A DNA stretch of 64,000 nt from an uncultured Fodinibius sp. GTDB taxonomy: Bacteria; Bacteroidota; Rhodothermia; Balneolales; Balneolaceae. A program made the position numbers and the translations under genes. The stretch is from contig CAJXMW010000003.1 in assembly GCA_913056235.1 (NCBI GenBank), positions 62,001 through 126,000 on the forward strand, given 5' to 3'. Shown one piece after another: positions 37,295 to 45,952 of this stretch. Within the stretch, counting starts at the first letter, position 1; every line of letters begins with the position of its first letter. Below the pieces are notes generated by a model. It saw only the letters and a list, made by a program, of their open reading frames with translations, was not told the origin of the DNA and searched no databases.

Positions 37295-37891
37295 TTAAAA
37301 ATAGAACATCAAACCGGCAGTGAATACATTGCCGCTGTAATCGGCATTTGCTGTACTGGTTTCGTTGTCATCAGGATTTAAGAACAGATATCTATAATCG
37401 AAGTTTAAGGCCGTATTTGAACTGAGGGGAAATTCAGCGCCAAAGCCAAGGTGATAACCGAAGTTAAATTCGTTTTCATAATCATCACTAATCGGCCCAT
37501 CTGCTTCAAATATTGTGTAATAGGCACCTAAACCTACAATGCCATAAGGTGCAAAATTTTCGTTCACAGGCAGGAACAACAAAGCTGATCCCGTTACTGG
37601 TACGAAGCTCGTTTTATAGGTTTGTGTTTGGCCAGCCACCGTGTACTCATATTTCTGACCCCCGCGGTATTCCACGGATCCTTCGAGGCCGAAAACCGGG
37701 CCCAGGCGAATACGAGATTGGAGACCGAAATAGAAGCTGCCTTCTTCCGCATTATTAGCCTTGTAATATCCAAGTCGCGGGCCAAGACCAATCGTATTCT
37801 TAATAGCAGCGTCGCTTGATGAGCTTTGTCCATGCGAATTAAAGGGTGCAATTATAAAAAAGAATATTGGTAGTATCAGTAACTTCTTCAT
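37295..37891 (-). CDS. Outer-membrane beta-barrel protein
   Basis: The 198-residue protein has a signal peptide (MKKLLILPIFFFIIAPFNSH, cleaved near GQS) and then alternating strands with aromatic residues: GLGPRLGYYKAN, SFYFGLQSRIRLGPVFGLEG, FAPYGIVGLGAYY, FNFGYHLGFGAEFPL. It ends TAGLMFYF, a typical C-terminal barrel strand with Phe. This fits the OmpA/OprF-like eight-stranded barrel families of Bacteroidetes. The cargo or role is unknown. It lies alone between terminators, 64 bases from the next - strand gene. Confidence 0.8.
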   Translation of the reverse strand: MKKLLILPIFFFIIAPFNSHGQSSSSDAAIKNTIGLGPRLGYYKANNAEEGSFYFGLQSRIRLGPVFGLEGSVEYRGGQKYEYTVAGQTQTYKTSFVPVTGSALLFLPVNENFAPYGIVGLGAYYTIFEADGPISDDYENEFNFGYHLGFGAEFPLSSNTALNFDYRYLFLNPDDNETSTANADYSGNVFTAGLMFYF

Positions 37892-37955
37892 GAGTATTTC
37901 TGTGGTTTAGAATTCATCCTATTATATGAGGGATGAATCCAAGTTGTTCCACTCA

Positions 37956-38663
37956 CTACTGATTACTGATATGATGCCGTATAAGCTCATCTATGGAAGG
38001 GCGCTCACTATTTTGCTCGATAAGCTCTTGGGCTTCAGAAGTTTGAACTCCTGTGTCTTTCAACCGAATAAGTTCTTCCTTGGTGATATCGGTGTACCCT
38101 AAGTCATGCAAATTGCTTGTATAGTAAGCTGTTACATTATGCTGACGAAGGTTAACTAGCTCATCAACAGACAGCTCGTACCCCAGCTCTTTCATCATGG
38201 CAGCAAACGTTGAAGAGACATCGTTTTGGCGCAGGCGTATAATCTGATCGAGCGTTAAGTCGGTATAGCCGAGATCGCGCATCCTGGATGTAAACGTAGC
38301 CGTTACCCCCTGCTCGCGCAATTCGATAAGATCCTCTCTGCTCAACCCGGTATAGCCCATTTCCTCCATCCAGGTACCCATTCCTTCGAGCAGTTCCTCA
38401 TCAGGTTGGTTAGCCCAGTTCTGAACCGCCGTAAACGGATTCTCTATATTCAGGGTAGAATCACCTACATAAGTAATGCCTGCATAGACGAGAAATGTAC
38501 CCAGGAAACCGGCAAACAATATTCGTTTTAACCAGGTTGGCGATGAGAGTCCCGATTGAAACAAGCTATTCGATTTGTTGTTCTTCATCACCGACTTCGA
38601 CAACATATCGCCCTGTTCCAGTGACTTCAACTCGTCCTTCAGTTTTTGAAATTTAGGAGCCAT
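37956..38663 (-). CDS. Single-helix membrane protein with ~27-residue repeats
   Basis: This 235-residue protein has a polar N-terminus, one membrane helix (about 49-66, ILFAGFLGTFLVYAGITYV) and then about four tandem repeats with consensus MxELGYxxLTxDELIxLRxxGVT (examples: LGYTDLTLDQIIRLRQNDV and LGYTDITKEELIRLKDTGV). The same repeats occur beyond the membrane anchor in Bacteroidetes M56/BlaR1-type peptidases, where they are thought to be extracytoplasmic. Here no peptidase motif (HExxH) is present, so only the anchor and repeats remain. Function is unknown; a sensory or anti-sigma-like role would be speculation. Confidence 0.7.
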   Translation of the reverse strand: MAPKFQKLKDELKSLEQGDMLSKSVMKNNKSNSLFQSGLSSPTWLKRILFAGFLGTFLVYAGITYVGDSTLNIENPFTAVQNWANQPDEELLEGMGTWMEEMGYTGLSREDLIELREQGVTATFTSRMRDLGYTDLTLDQIIRLRQNDVSSTFAAMMKELGYELSVDELVNLRQHNVTAYYTSNLHDLGYTDITKEELIRLKDTGVQTSEAQELIEQNSERPSIDELIRHHISNQ

Positions 38664-38731
38664 AACAATCGTTTTTTCGATTTACTACACAAAATACGAA
38701 ATACTACTCCCAAAGATTCAAAGAAATCGAA

Positions 38732-39091
38732 TTAACAAGCGCATTTGAACGATCGGTCGAGTTCGGAAATTGTTATAGGTTTCGAAAGGAATTCGATGTA
38801 GTCGGTTTGCTCAATTTTCTCTCTATGAACAGCATCTGTGTTCCCGGAAATATAAATAACCGGAATATTTTTATTTTCTCGTATTTTAATCATGGCCTCA
38901 ACGCCATCCAGTTCTCCCTGAAGTCGAATATCCATCAAAATAAGGTCCGGCTCACTTTCCAGGGCCATTGTTACAGCCTCCTCTCCCGATGAGACTTTTC
39001 CAATAACTTCATGACCAAGATTCGCGACCATCCGTTCAATTAACAAGGCGATGATCATCTCATCTTCTACAATTAATACCTTCTTCTTCAT
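38732..39091 (-). CDS. Stand-alone response regulator receiver domain
   Basis: The 119-residue protein consists of one CheY-like receiver domain: acidic pocket VEDE near the N-terminus, phospho-acceptor Asp in LILMDIRL, the Ser/Thr switch position in VIYISGNTD, and the conserved Lys in FLSKPI. There is no output domain. It may act as a CheY- or Spo0F-like relay; no histidine kinase is in the window. It ends in CAC, as if the domain were cut at its natural boundary. Confidence 0.88.
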   Translation of the reverse strand: MKKKVLIVEDEMIIALLIERMVANLGHEVIGKVSSGEEAVTMALESEPDLILMDIRLQGELDGVEAMIKIRENKNIPVIYISGNTDAVHREKIEQTDYIEFLSKPITISELDRSFKCAC

Positions 39092-39492
39092 AAATGCGAT
39101 ATCAATAGTTATGACAATTTTGTTGTATACTCCTTTCCAATTGTAAGAGTATTGAGACGAGCAGATGTTACAAATGATTCAATCGTTGTTGTTACCTAAT
39201 TGCTACGACCATGTTCCATTAAGAATACTTAACCCTCTTTAATTTTAAAGAATAGACCTGCTAGAGGCATAATATATTACGCGAAATAGGATCTGTCCCA
39301 AAAAACGATTTACTACACTATGCTTTTGTTGCTGATCTATATCAAGAGCATCCTTTATAATTTCCCCAACGGCCTAAACTCTCGAATCAATCTATTATCG
39401 GGATGAATTTCTAACTTTCCCTTTTTCAGTTTTTTGAATTGTAAAATTTATCTATACTTATTCATACTTAATATTTACTTAGTAATTTTTTG
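39092..39492 (+). other. Non-coding gap between divergent genes
   Basis: This 400-base AT-rich stretch separates the receiver gene from the NfeD gene. It must hold promoters for both, but I find no exact TAnnTTTG pair. TATACT lies at about 39450 ahead of the NfeD gene. No gene, tRNA or clear repeat is visible. Confidence 0.5.
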
Positions 39493-39957
39493 ATGGATGC
39501 TGAAACCTTGACGCTAATATTCTTCATCGGGGGGATAATTCTGATGATTATTGAGACGCTCATCCCGGGAGGCGTATCATTTTTTCTGGGATTTAGCGGA
39601 CTCATTGTAGGTACACTTCGTTGGCTTGGGATTTTGGAAGATCCCGCCACATCGGTCATTACCTGGCTTTTCACCTCGGTGGCACTCATTCTTGCCATGC
39701 GTCCCGTATTAATGAAATACTGGGGCGGCGAAAGCAGCTACAAACTGGCCAACGAGGATGTGGAAGCCATGGACCAAATTGTGGATGTGATTGAACCGAT
39801 AAATGCCGATGACAACTCAGGCCGCGTACGCTTCCAGGGAATCTCGTGGCAGGCAAAGACCATGGAGGGCGAAATCCCGGCCGGATCAAAAGCCAAAATT
39901 CGCTACCGCGACAATGTTACCTGGATTGTCGAGCCGGTGGACGAGCTTGAGGGCTAA
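39493..39957 (+). CDS. NfeD-like membrane protein
   Basis: I use ATG 39493 rather than the TTG directly before it. The product has 154 residues. Two or three hydrophobic helices (TLIFFIGGIILMIIETLIPG, FLGFSGLIVGTLRWLG, VITWLFTSVALILAMRP) precede a C-terminal OB-fold (about 95-150, ending TWIVEPVDELEG). Short NfeD proteins of this type occur next to SPFH genes and assist the assembly or quality control of SPFH microdomains. The two following genes are SPFH proteins, which supports this role. Confidence 0.87.
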   Translation: MDAETLTLIFFIGGIILMIIETLIPGGVSFFLGFSGLIVGTLRWLGILEDPATSVITWLFTSVALILAMRPVLMKYWGGESSYKLANEDVEAMDQIVDVIEPINADDNSGRVRFQGISWQAKTMEGEIPAGSKAKIRYRDNVTWIVEPVDELEG

Positions 39958-39966
39958 ATAAGTTGA

Positions 39967-40064
39967 CTGGCATACCAGACTTGATCCGAGAAACCTGGCT
40001 TAATTTTTAAAGCTCTATCAAGCATTCTGGCTATACGAGATCCTGAAACAAATTCAGGAAGACA
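39967..40064 (+). repeat. Degenerate TGTCA-type repeat element
   Basis: A stretch starting CTGGCATACCAGACTTGATC and ending TTCAGGAAGACA resembles the ends of the elements at 17682 and 17861. It contains GATCCTGAAACAAATTCAGG, itself a near palindrome. It is shorter and more degraded and lies in the NfeD-SPFH gap. Confidence 0.45.
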
Positions 40065-40105
40065 CGTATTTATTTTTTCAAAAATTCAAACTTAACCCTA
40101 CCACT

Positions 40106-41050
40106 ATGTGGACGACTTTGCTAATAGTAATCGCCTTGGGGATCTTTATCTTTACCAAGGTGTTCATCATCGTAGAGATGCGCGAAGAAGTAATCCAAGA
40201 GCGTCTCGGCAAGTATATCAAAACTCTGAAACCGGGACTCCATTTCCTGATTCCCTTTGTGGATCGGCCCGCCTACCGCCAAGAGATGCGGGAGCAGGTC
40301 ATAGACGTACCGAGCCAAACCTGTATCACTAAGGATAACATCGAGGTGGAAGTGGATGGCCTGGTATATGTAAAAGTGATGGACTCCTACAAAGCCAGCT
40401 ACGGTATCGGCAACTACAAACTGGCAGCCATCAACCTGGCGCAGACAACCATGCGTAGCGAAATTGGAAAGATTACGCTGGATGACACCTTCTCGGAGCG
40501 CGAGGCCATGAATGAAAATATCGTCCGCGAGATTGACAAGGCCTCCGATCCGTGGGGTATCAAGGTGTTGCGGTACGAGATCCGGAATATTCGTCCGTCG
40601 GATAACCTCATTAATACCCTTGAAAAGCAGATGGAAGCCGAGCGTGACAAGCGCGCCGAAATTACCGAATCAACGGGGACCCGCGACTATAAAATTAATG
40701 AGTCGCAGGGTGAACGGCAGGCCGCTATCCTGATCTCAGAGGCCAAGCGCGAGAAGCGCATCAATGAGGCCAAAGGAAAAGCCAAGGAAATTGAACTCAT
40801 TGCCAAGGCTACCTCCAAAGGCATAAAACGCGTGTCGTCTGCTATTGCCAAGCCGGGCGGTGATCTGGCAGTCAAAACCAAGCTTATTGAACAGTTTATA
40901 AACCAGCTTGGTAATGTGATTGAACGCTCGAACGTATCCGTACTGCCCACCGAAACCGCAAACCTAAAAACATTTTTTGAAGGAGTCGAAAAAGTGAGCG
41001 ATCACACTCCTTCTTCAGCTACCGCTAATGCCAAGGGAGGTCAACAATGA
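40106..41050 (+). CDS. SPFH/band 7 protein, paraslipin-like (first copy)
   Basis: The 314-residue protein has an N-terminal membrane helix (LLIVIALGIFIFTKVFIIV), a band 7 domain (about 25-190; ERLGKYIKTLKPGLHFLIPF, VDVPSQTCITKDN-type core, INLAQTTMRSEIGKITLDDT), then a long coiled coil (about 170-240) with EAERDKRAEITESTGTRD. SPFH proteins of this group (QmcA/YbbK-like) form ring- or cage-like membrane microdomains that influence protein quality control. It overlaps the next gene by 4 bases (ATGA) and is preceded by NfeD. Confidence 0.9.
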   Translation: MWTTLLIVIALGIFIFTKVFIIVEMREEVIQERLGKYIKTLKPGLHFLIPFVDRPAYRQEMREQVIDVPSQTCITKDNIEVEVDGLVYVKVMDSYKASYGIGNYKLAAINLAQTTMRSEIGKITLDDTFSEREAMNENIVREIDKASDPWGIKVLRYEIRNIRPSDNLINTLEKQMEAERDKRAEITESTGTRDYKINESQGERQAAILISEAKREKRINEAKGKAKEIELIAKATSKGIKRVSSAIAKPGGDLAVKTKLIEQFINQLGNVIERSNVSVLPTETANLKTFFEGVEKVSDHTPSSATANAKGGQQ

Positions 41051-41988
41051 TAGAACTCATCAGCCAAATTGTACTCGGACTTTTAAGCATTTACATACTT
41101 TTTAAGTTCATCCAGTCTATACAGCTGGTGCCAACACAGAAGGCCTATATCGTTGAGCGGCTAGGTAATTATCACAAAACACTAGGACCCGGCTTCCACG
41201 CACTCGTACCCTTCTTCGATCTTGTGAAGTACAAGCAGGATCTGCGCGAAGAAACCATCGAAGTGCAGCCGCAGGAATGCTTTACTAAAGACAACGTAAA
41301 GGTTGAGGTGGACGGCGTCATTTACCTGGCAGTAATCGATCCGGTAAATGCCAGCTACGGCGTAACCGATTACCGTTTTGCCGCTGTTCAACTGGCACAG
41401 ACCACCACACGTTCAATCATTGGCACAATGAACCTGGACGATACCTTTGAGGATCGCGCTATTATCAATAAAGAAGTAGTCGAAGTGCTAAGTGAGATGG
41501 AGAAAGCTTGGGGTATTCGCGTGCTGCGCTATGAGATCAAAAACATATACACGCCCAAGACCATCCAAAACGCGATGGAACGACAGATGACGGCTGAACG
41601 TGAACGCCGCGCTACGATATCGCGCTCTGAGGGAATTATGCAATCCACCATCAACGATGCAGAGGGCGAAAAGAGTGAGATTATCAACGTCTCGGAAGGT
41701 GAAATGCAGCGCCGTATTAATGAGGCCGAAGGAGTTGCCCAGGAAATAGAGTCGCTGGCCGAGGCAACGGCAATATCCATCGAAGAAATTGCGGATGCGC
41801 TGTCGCAGGACAAAGGGAAAGAAGCTATGCAGATGCGGCTGGCCGAACGCTACATCAGTCAACTTTCGAAGCTGGCCAACGAAAAAAATGATGTCATCAT
41901 CCCCAAAGATATCACCAACTACGATGCCATCATGCAGGGACTCTCGCTGGACAAAATCTCAATTGTGCCGGAAGAGAAAAAGGAGTAA
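41047..41988 (+). CDS. SPFH/band 7 protein, paraslipin-like (second copy)
   Basis: The 313-residue protein is paralogous to the preceding one along the whole band 7 domain (VERLGNYHKTLGPGFHALVPF, FTKDNVKVEVDGVIYLAV, VQLAQTTTRSIIGTMNLDDT). A membrane helix opens the protein, and the coiled-coil segment has MTAERERRATISRSEGI. The start overlaps the stop of the first copy, so the two are made together and may form a hetero-oligomer, as stomatin-type pairs such as HflK/HflC do. It ends with PEEKKE. Confidence 0.9.
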   Translation: MIELISQIVLGLLSIYILFKFIQSIQLVPTQKAYIVERLGNYHKTLGPGFHALVPFFDLVKYKQDLREETIEVQPQECFTKDNVKVEVDGVIYLAVIDPVNASYGVTDYRFAAVQLAQTTTRSIIGTMNLDDTFEDRAIINKEVVEVLSEMEKAWGIRVLRYEIKNIYTPKTIQNAMERQMTAERERRATISRSEGIMQSTINDAEGEKSEIINVSEGEMQRRINEAEGVAQEIESLAEATAISIEEIADALSQDKGKEAMQMRLAERYISQLSKLANEKNDVIIPKDITNYDAIMQGLSLDKISIVPEEKKE

Positions 41989-42299
41989 CAGGCAGCCATA
42001 AAAAATGACTCAACATTTATTTGGCTACTCTTGGGGCTATGATTGATAACTGAAAGGGCTCTTCATCACCACCCGCATTAGGAAATCGCACTGAGTGCCG
42101 TCAGCTATGGCATGTCGCGTTCAATCGAGCATATTTTGCGGATTTGTATATTAATCTGACTGGTTAAGTACCAAGCGATTTTCCACTTATTGAACTAATG
42201 GGGCAACTATTTTTACCCAATGGATAAATAAATCTTAACGCTATAATCAGGGATTCTTCGTATATTAATAAACAGGTTGTAATTCTTAACTACTTGACA
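41989..42299 (+). other. Non-coding gap
   Basis: This 311-base stretch follows the SPFH pair. I see no terminator hairpin with a T run, no RNA gene and no long frame. The last ~80 bases are AT-rich and probably carry the promoter of the oxygenase gene; TATAAT at about 42242 is a candidate. Confidence 0.4.
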
Positions 42300-42944
42300 A
42301 TGAAATCGCAACAAGAGAGCAATAACCATTTATCAACAAAATGGCACGAGTGGCTGGACCAACTGGCTATTCAAGACTTTGTATTTGTAGATAATTTCAT
42401 CTCTGATGAGTTATTTCGCAATATTCAGGACTATTTTAAATCCCTGCGGGAAAAGGGTAAATTTTCAAGAGCAGCGATCAGTTCCTCAGAAAAACGGCAG
42501 ATTCAATCATCTGTCCGCGGTGATTTTATCTATTGGCTTGACAAAGAAGTGGACAATGAACTAGAAGAATTGTTCAAAACGCTGGATGAGCTGGCAGATA
42601 AACTCAGGCAATACTTGCTGATTAGCATAGGCGACTATGAATGTCATTTTGCGCTTTATCCACCGAAAACCCGCTACGAAAAACACGTCGATCAGTTTAA
42701 GGGGAAAAATAACCGTCTAATTTCTGTGTTGATTTATCTCAATGAAAATTGGCAACCCGGCGACGGAGGTGAGCTGAAAATCCATCAGACCAATGGCAAT
42801 GAACTGCTGATTCAACCGATTGCCAAGAGGCTTGTGATGTTCAAAAGTGATACGGTCGAACACGAAGTGATGACCACGCACACGCCGCGTAAAAGTTTAA
42901 GCGGGTGGCTGCTGCACAAACCGGCCTCGCTGGGCATTTTCTAA
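42300..42944 (+). CDS. 2-oxoglutarate/Fe(II)-dependent oxygenase, prolyl 4-hydroxylase-like
   Basis: ATG 42300 is preferred to a TTG six bases upstream. The product has 214 residues. The double-stranded beta-helix core shows the iron ligands His and Asp in YEKHVDQF, a LISVLIYLNENWQPGDGGEL stretch typical of the SM-20/prolyl 4-hydroxylase group, the second His in DTVEHEV and the 2-oxoglutarate-binding Arg in PRKSLSGW. Such enzymes hydroxylate protein side chains, for example a ribosomal protein or EF-Tu in related bacteria; the target here is unknown. Its end lies 4 bases inside the convergent DUF389 gene. Confidence 0.85.
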   Translation: MKSQQESNNHLSTKWHEWLDQLAIQDFVFVDNFISDELFRNIQDYFKSLREKGKFSRAAISSSEKRQIQSSVRGDFIYWLDKEVDNELEELFKTLDELADKLRQYLLISIGDYECHFALYPPKTRYEKHVDQFKGKNNRLISVLIYLNENWQPGDGGELKIHQTNGNELLIQPIAKRLVMFKSDTVEHEVMTTHTPRKSLSGWLLHKPASLGIF

Positions 42945-43960
42945 AGCGGATTTATAGATAGATTCCATACCCAAATTATAATGGCCAGTGCTACAAGGAG
43001 CGCAAACCATATTGCCAGGGCTATGCGCGTGGCTCGTTTTGCTTTCTTCGCCTCCCACCATGTACGGGGACGTACGCCCTGTATCAGAAAAGTGATGATC
43101 CCGGCCAGGTTAATACAGATAAGGTTAGTAAAGGTCAGGATCACCGATCCCACGGCCAGCTGGGTATAACCGCCCCCTAGTAATAAACCAATATTTACCA
43201 GCGGCGGCAGCAGCGCTACGGCCACCATAACCCCCACGATAGTTGCCGGAACACCGCGGGTAAAGGCCAACACGCCGGCGCTGCCCGCTGCCAATGCAAT
43301 AGTAATGTCGCCCAGACTCACTGTCGTTCTGGTGATGAGCTGCTGGGATTCTAAATTAACATGCATAAGCAGGCCCATGACAAAAGCAACGGCAAGGGAT
43401 GAAAAAAGTCCTGCTGCATTAGCTTTTAGCGATCGCCAACCAAGATCCAGATCGCCGAGGGTGACAGACAACGCCATAGACACGTTGGGACCCAGCAGCG
43501 GCGCAATCACCATGGCGCCGATGATAACAGCCACATCGTCACGAACCAACCCTACCCCTGCCACCAGTGTTGAAAGTATAATCATGCCCAAATATACCCA
43601 ACTTAGTTCACTACCACTGGTCACATCGGCATAGAGCTCTTCGCGGCTGATGCGTCCTACCACCTGCTCCTCGGATTCTTCCTGCTCTTTTTCTTCGTCT
43701 TCGTTCACCTCCGGCTGGGGAAGCGTGGCTTCAACCGAGAACAAGGTGATACGAAATCCCTCGGCACTCGAAAACTTTTCGGTCAGTTCGTCCGTCAGCG
43801 ACTCCGTTCGGTCCACATTAATCAGTACCCGTAATATGGCACTGCCGTCATCAAGGGTGTCGGTCCAAATGCCAAGCACCTCTTTTTTTGAATCTACTAA
43901 TTCTCGCGCCTCGCTGACCGTCTCCGGCGGAGCTGAAAGCTCCAGCATACGGTAATCCAT
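42941..43960 (-). CDS. DUF389 family membrane protein
   Basis: The 339-residue protein has an N-terminal soluble part (about 1-100; an ACT-like fold with a Glu-rich linker NEDEEKEQEESEEQ). A membrane domain of about six helices follows, with the DUF389 signature: VIIGAMVIAPLLGPNVSMAL, then GLFSSLAVAFVMGLLMHV and VALLPPLVNIGLLLGGG. The family is widespread, and its function is not established. It converges on and slightly overlaps the oxygenase gene. Confidence 0.9.
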   Translation of the reverse strand: MDYRMLELSAPPETVSEARELVDSKKEVLGIWTDTLDDGSAILRVLINVDRTESLTDELTEKFSSAEGFRITLFSVEATLPQPEVNEDEEKEQEESEEQVVGRISREELYADVTSGSELSWVYLGMIILSTLVAGVGLVRDDVAVIIGAMVIAPLLGPNVSMALSVTLGDLDLGWRSLKANAAGLFSSLAVAFVMGLLMHVNLESQQLITRTTVSLGDITIALAAGSAGVLAFTRGVPATIVGVMVAVALLPPLVNIGLLLGGGYTQLAVGSVILTFTNLICINLAGIITFLIQGVRPRTWWEAKKAKRATRIALAIWFALLVALAIIIWVWNLSINPL

Positions 43961-44126
43961 AAAACTAAATTAGTTATACAAATAAGGTGTTACCAAAGAG
44001 TACAAAGGAATGGAATAAGAAAAAAGCCGTAAGAATAGTGAGCTTGCATTCTTCCAATCTGCCCCCCCCCTGCGCTTCCTTATGTGCTGAAAGGTTTGTG
44101 AATTTTTAAATTCGACAATACCTTAA

Positions 44127-44660
44127 ATGTACAACTTTGATATTTCAAACAAATATAACCTCATGATCACTACGGAAGAAGCATCCCCATCGCTCGAAAT
44201 TCCCAACCGGCTTTTTCTATTCTCCGTATTGCTTGCTCTGTTACTGCCATTTGTAGCGCGGATGTTAGCTGTGCCGGCTCATGGCTGGGGCTGGCTCACC
44301 AGCTATTTTCCTGAACCCAGTGCCATATTTTTACTGTCAGCGATGAATATTTTACCCGCCGTTTCATGGTATGTAGCCGGTAAGGCAGGCCGATTTGCGC
44401 CACTAGCCTACTGGATATCATTAGCCAGCGGTATCGGATTTTTGCTCTATTCTCATGGTACCCTAGATCTCAGCTCTAGCTCAACCGCAGGATTGGGGCT
44501 CGTCTTTATTCCCATCTATACCATAGGCACTATCATTGCCGGATGGCTCGTGGGCTATGGCGTCAGCTTTACCATCAGTTCAGAGAAAATGAGTTACTGG
44601 GTCGGGTGGGGAACCTTAACTTTGGCAGTTGCCTTTGGAGTAGGCGCATCGATTCTTTGA
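44127..44660 (+). CDS. Membrane protein of unknown function
   Basis: The protein has 177 residues with five probable membrane helices (FLFSVLLALLLPFVARMLAV, AIFLLSAMNILPAVSWYVAG, APLAYWISLASGIGFLLY, GLGLVFIPIYTIGTIIAGWL, WVGWGTLTLAVAFGVG). ATG 44163 is a possible alternative start. I do not recognise a family. A run of nine C at about 44061 lies upstream. No operon partner is evident: the cupin gene starts 149 bases downstream. Confidence 0.6.
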   Translation: MYNFDISNKYNLMITTEEASPSLEIPNRLFLFSVLLALLLPFVARMLAVPAHGWGWLTSYFPEPSAIFLLSAMNILPAVSWYVAGKAGRFAPLAYWISLASGIGFLLYSHGTLDLSSSSTAGLGLVFIPIYTIGTIIAGWLVGYGVSFTISSEKMSYWVGWGTLTLAVAFGVGASIL

Positions 44661-44809
44661 AGGCTGGTTTTCATATTGATGAGCCTCGATGAAATCTAAT
44701 CCGTAATCGTATAATTTAGTTCAAGACAAAACCATCACCAGTAAATATCATACAACCACTCAATGAACCCTTTAACCCCTGATAATTCCAACTATTTAAA
44801 CCTAAGGCC

Positions 44810-45163
44810 ATGAATAAAAAAGTTAATCTAGAAGAAAAGCTCGCTAAATTTTCTGAACACTGGTCACCCAAAACTGTGGCCGAGTTTAACGGCCATGATA
44901 TTATGGTTGCAAAATTGCAGGGCGAATTTGTCTGGCATTCCCACGAGGATACCGACGACTTTTTCCTGGTACTCAAAGGACATCTGACTATTGAGCTGCC
45001 GGATGACAAGATAGAACTTGGTCCCGGAGAACTATTTGTAGTCACCGAAGGCGTGGAACATCGCCCCGTGGCCAAAGAAGAGGTCCATCTTTTGCTCATC
45101 GAGCCCAGCGGAACTCCCAACACCGGGGATGAGAAAACCGCTGCTCAACGGGAATTTATATAG
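44810..45163 (+). CDS. Small cupin-domain protein
   Basis: The 117-residue protein is a single cupin barrel. Motif 1 is WHSHEDTDDFFLVLKGHLTI (metal ligands His, His, Asp/Glu). Motif 2 is GPGELFVVTEGVEHRPVA with the second-motif His. Small cupins of this type occur as sugar- or metal-binding proteins or isomerases; no substrate can be inferred. It stands alone. Confidence 0.85.
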   Translation: MNKKVNLEEKLAKFSEHWSPKTVAEFNGHDIMVAKLQGEFVWHSHEDTDDFFLVLKGHLTIELPDDKIELGPGELFVVTEGVEHRPVAKEEVHLLLIEPSGTPNTGDEKTAAQREFI

Positions 45164-45209
45164 CTTGCAGCTTACCGATTATCCGCTAAGTTGAATAAGA
45201 CAGGTTTAA

Positions 45210-45491
45210 AAATATCCAGCGTCTAACAAAAGAGCTTATGGGGTCTATCTGGTTAGATGTGGCGTTGACTCAAATATTGGTAGCTATCGACATGGAGCAA
45301 TCCAAAATGTTTACTTTGGATATTTTGGATGCTCAAATGACACGAATATCCAACTAAAACGACTCATAGATGCACGCGCTTACAAATTTCTGCCCAGACT
45401 GATCAACCTGTGGATGAAGTATTTTATTAAGAAAGTCATTGCAAAAGATACGGCAGTCGTCAAAGCCTATTGCGAAAATCAGACAGATTAA
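45210..45491 (+). pseudogene. Gene remnant lacking a start codon
   Basis: A frame of about 93 codons without a usable start runs to TAA at 45489. The second half (LKRLIDARAYKFLPRLINLW, then KKVIAKDTAVVKAYCENQTD) has the residue composition and helical pattern of a real protein end and loosely recalls the C-terminal part of Rieske-type oxygenases. Nothing similar continues upstream, where the cupin gene ends. I read it as the surviving 3' end of a deleted gene; the family suggestion is weak. Confidence 0.4.
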
Positions 45492-45531
45492 TATCTTGAT
45501 AATAACTATTTGCTCAACAAAAACTCAATTC

Positions 45532-45933
45532 ATGTCGGTTAAAGCACAAGTTCAATCAACAATTGAACATTTTTTTCAAGCGATGAATACCCAGGATCTC
45601 AGCCTGATGCAACGCCTTATACCACGCAGCGAGACCACCACCCATGTAGGTACAGATAAAGATGAAATCTGGCGGGGCTGGGATATGCTCAACGAAGCTA
45701 CAAAAGCTCAGTTTGAAAGACTGGAATACTATAAAGCCAACATCAAAGATCTGACTATAAATCTGTCGGAAGACCAAACGGTAGCTTGGTACTTTCATTT
45801 ATTGGACGCCGAGATTAAATCTAATAACACTATCACCCGCTGGGAAGACGCTCGATTTACCGGCGTGCTGGAAAGGAAGAATAACCGTTGGGTGATTGCA
45901 CAAACTCATGTTTCAATACCAAAATCTGCTTAA
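45532..45933 (+). CDS. NTF2-like (SnoaL) protein
   Basis: The ATG at 45532 starts MSVKAQVQSTIEHFFQAM, the first helix of an NTF2-like fold; earlier in-frame codons overlap the remnant and are not family-like. The 133-residue product continues with a cone-shaped beta-sheet pattern (TTTHVGTDKDEIWRGWDML, AWYFHLLDAEI, ARFTGVLERKNNRWVIAQTH). It matches the SnoaL-like_3/DUF4440-type group of small enzymes or binding proteins. No specific ligand can be named. The next gene starts 19 bases downstream, so they may be co-transcribed. Confidence 0.75.
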   Translation: MSVKAQVQSTIEHFFQAMNTQDLSLMQRLIPRSETTTHVGTDKDEIWRGWDMLNEATKAQFERLEYYKANIKDLTINLSEDQTVAWYFHLLDAEIKSNNTITRWEDARFTGVLERKNNRWVIAQTHVSIPKSA

Positions 45934-45952
45934 CACAACTAAACCTCCTATT

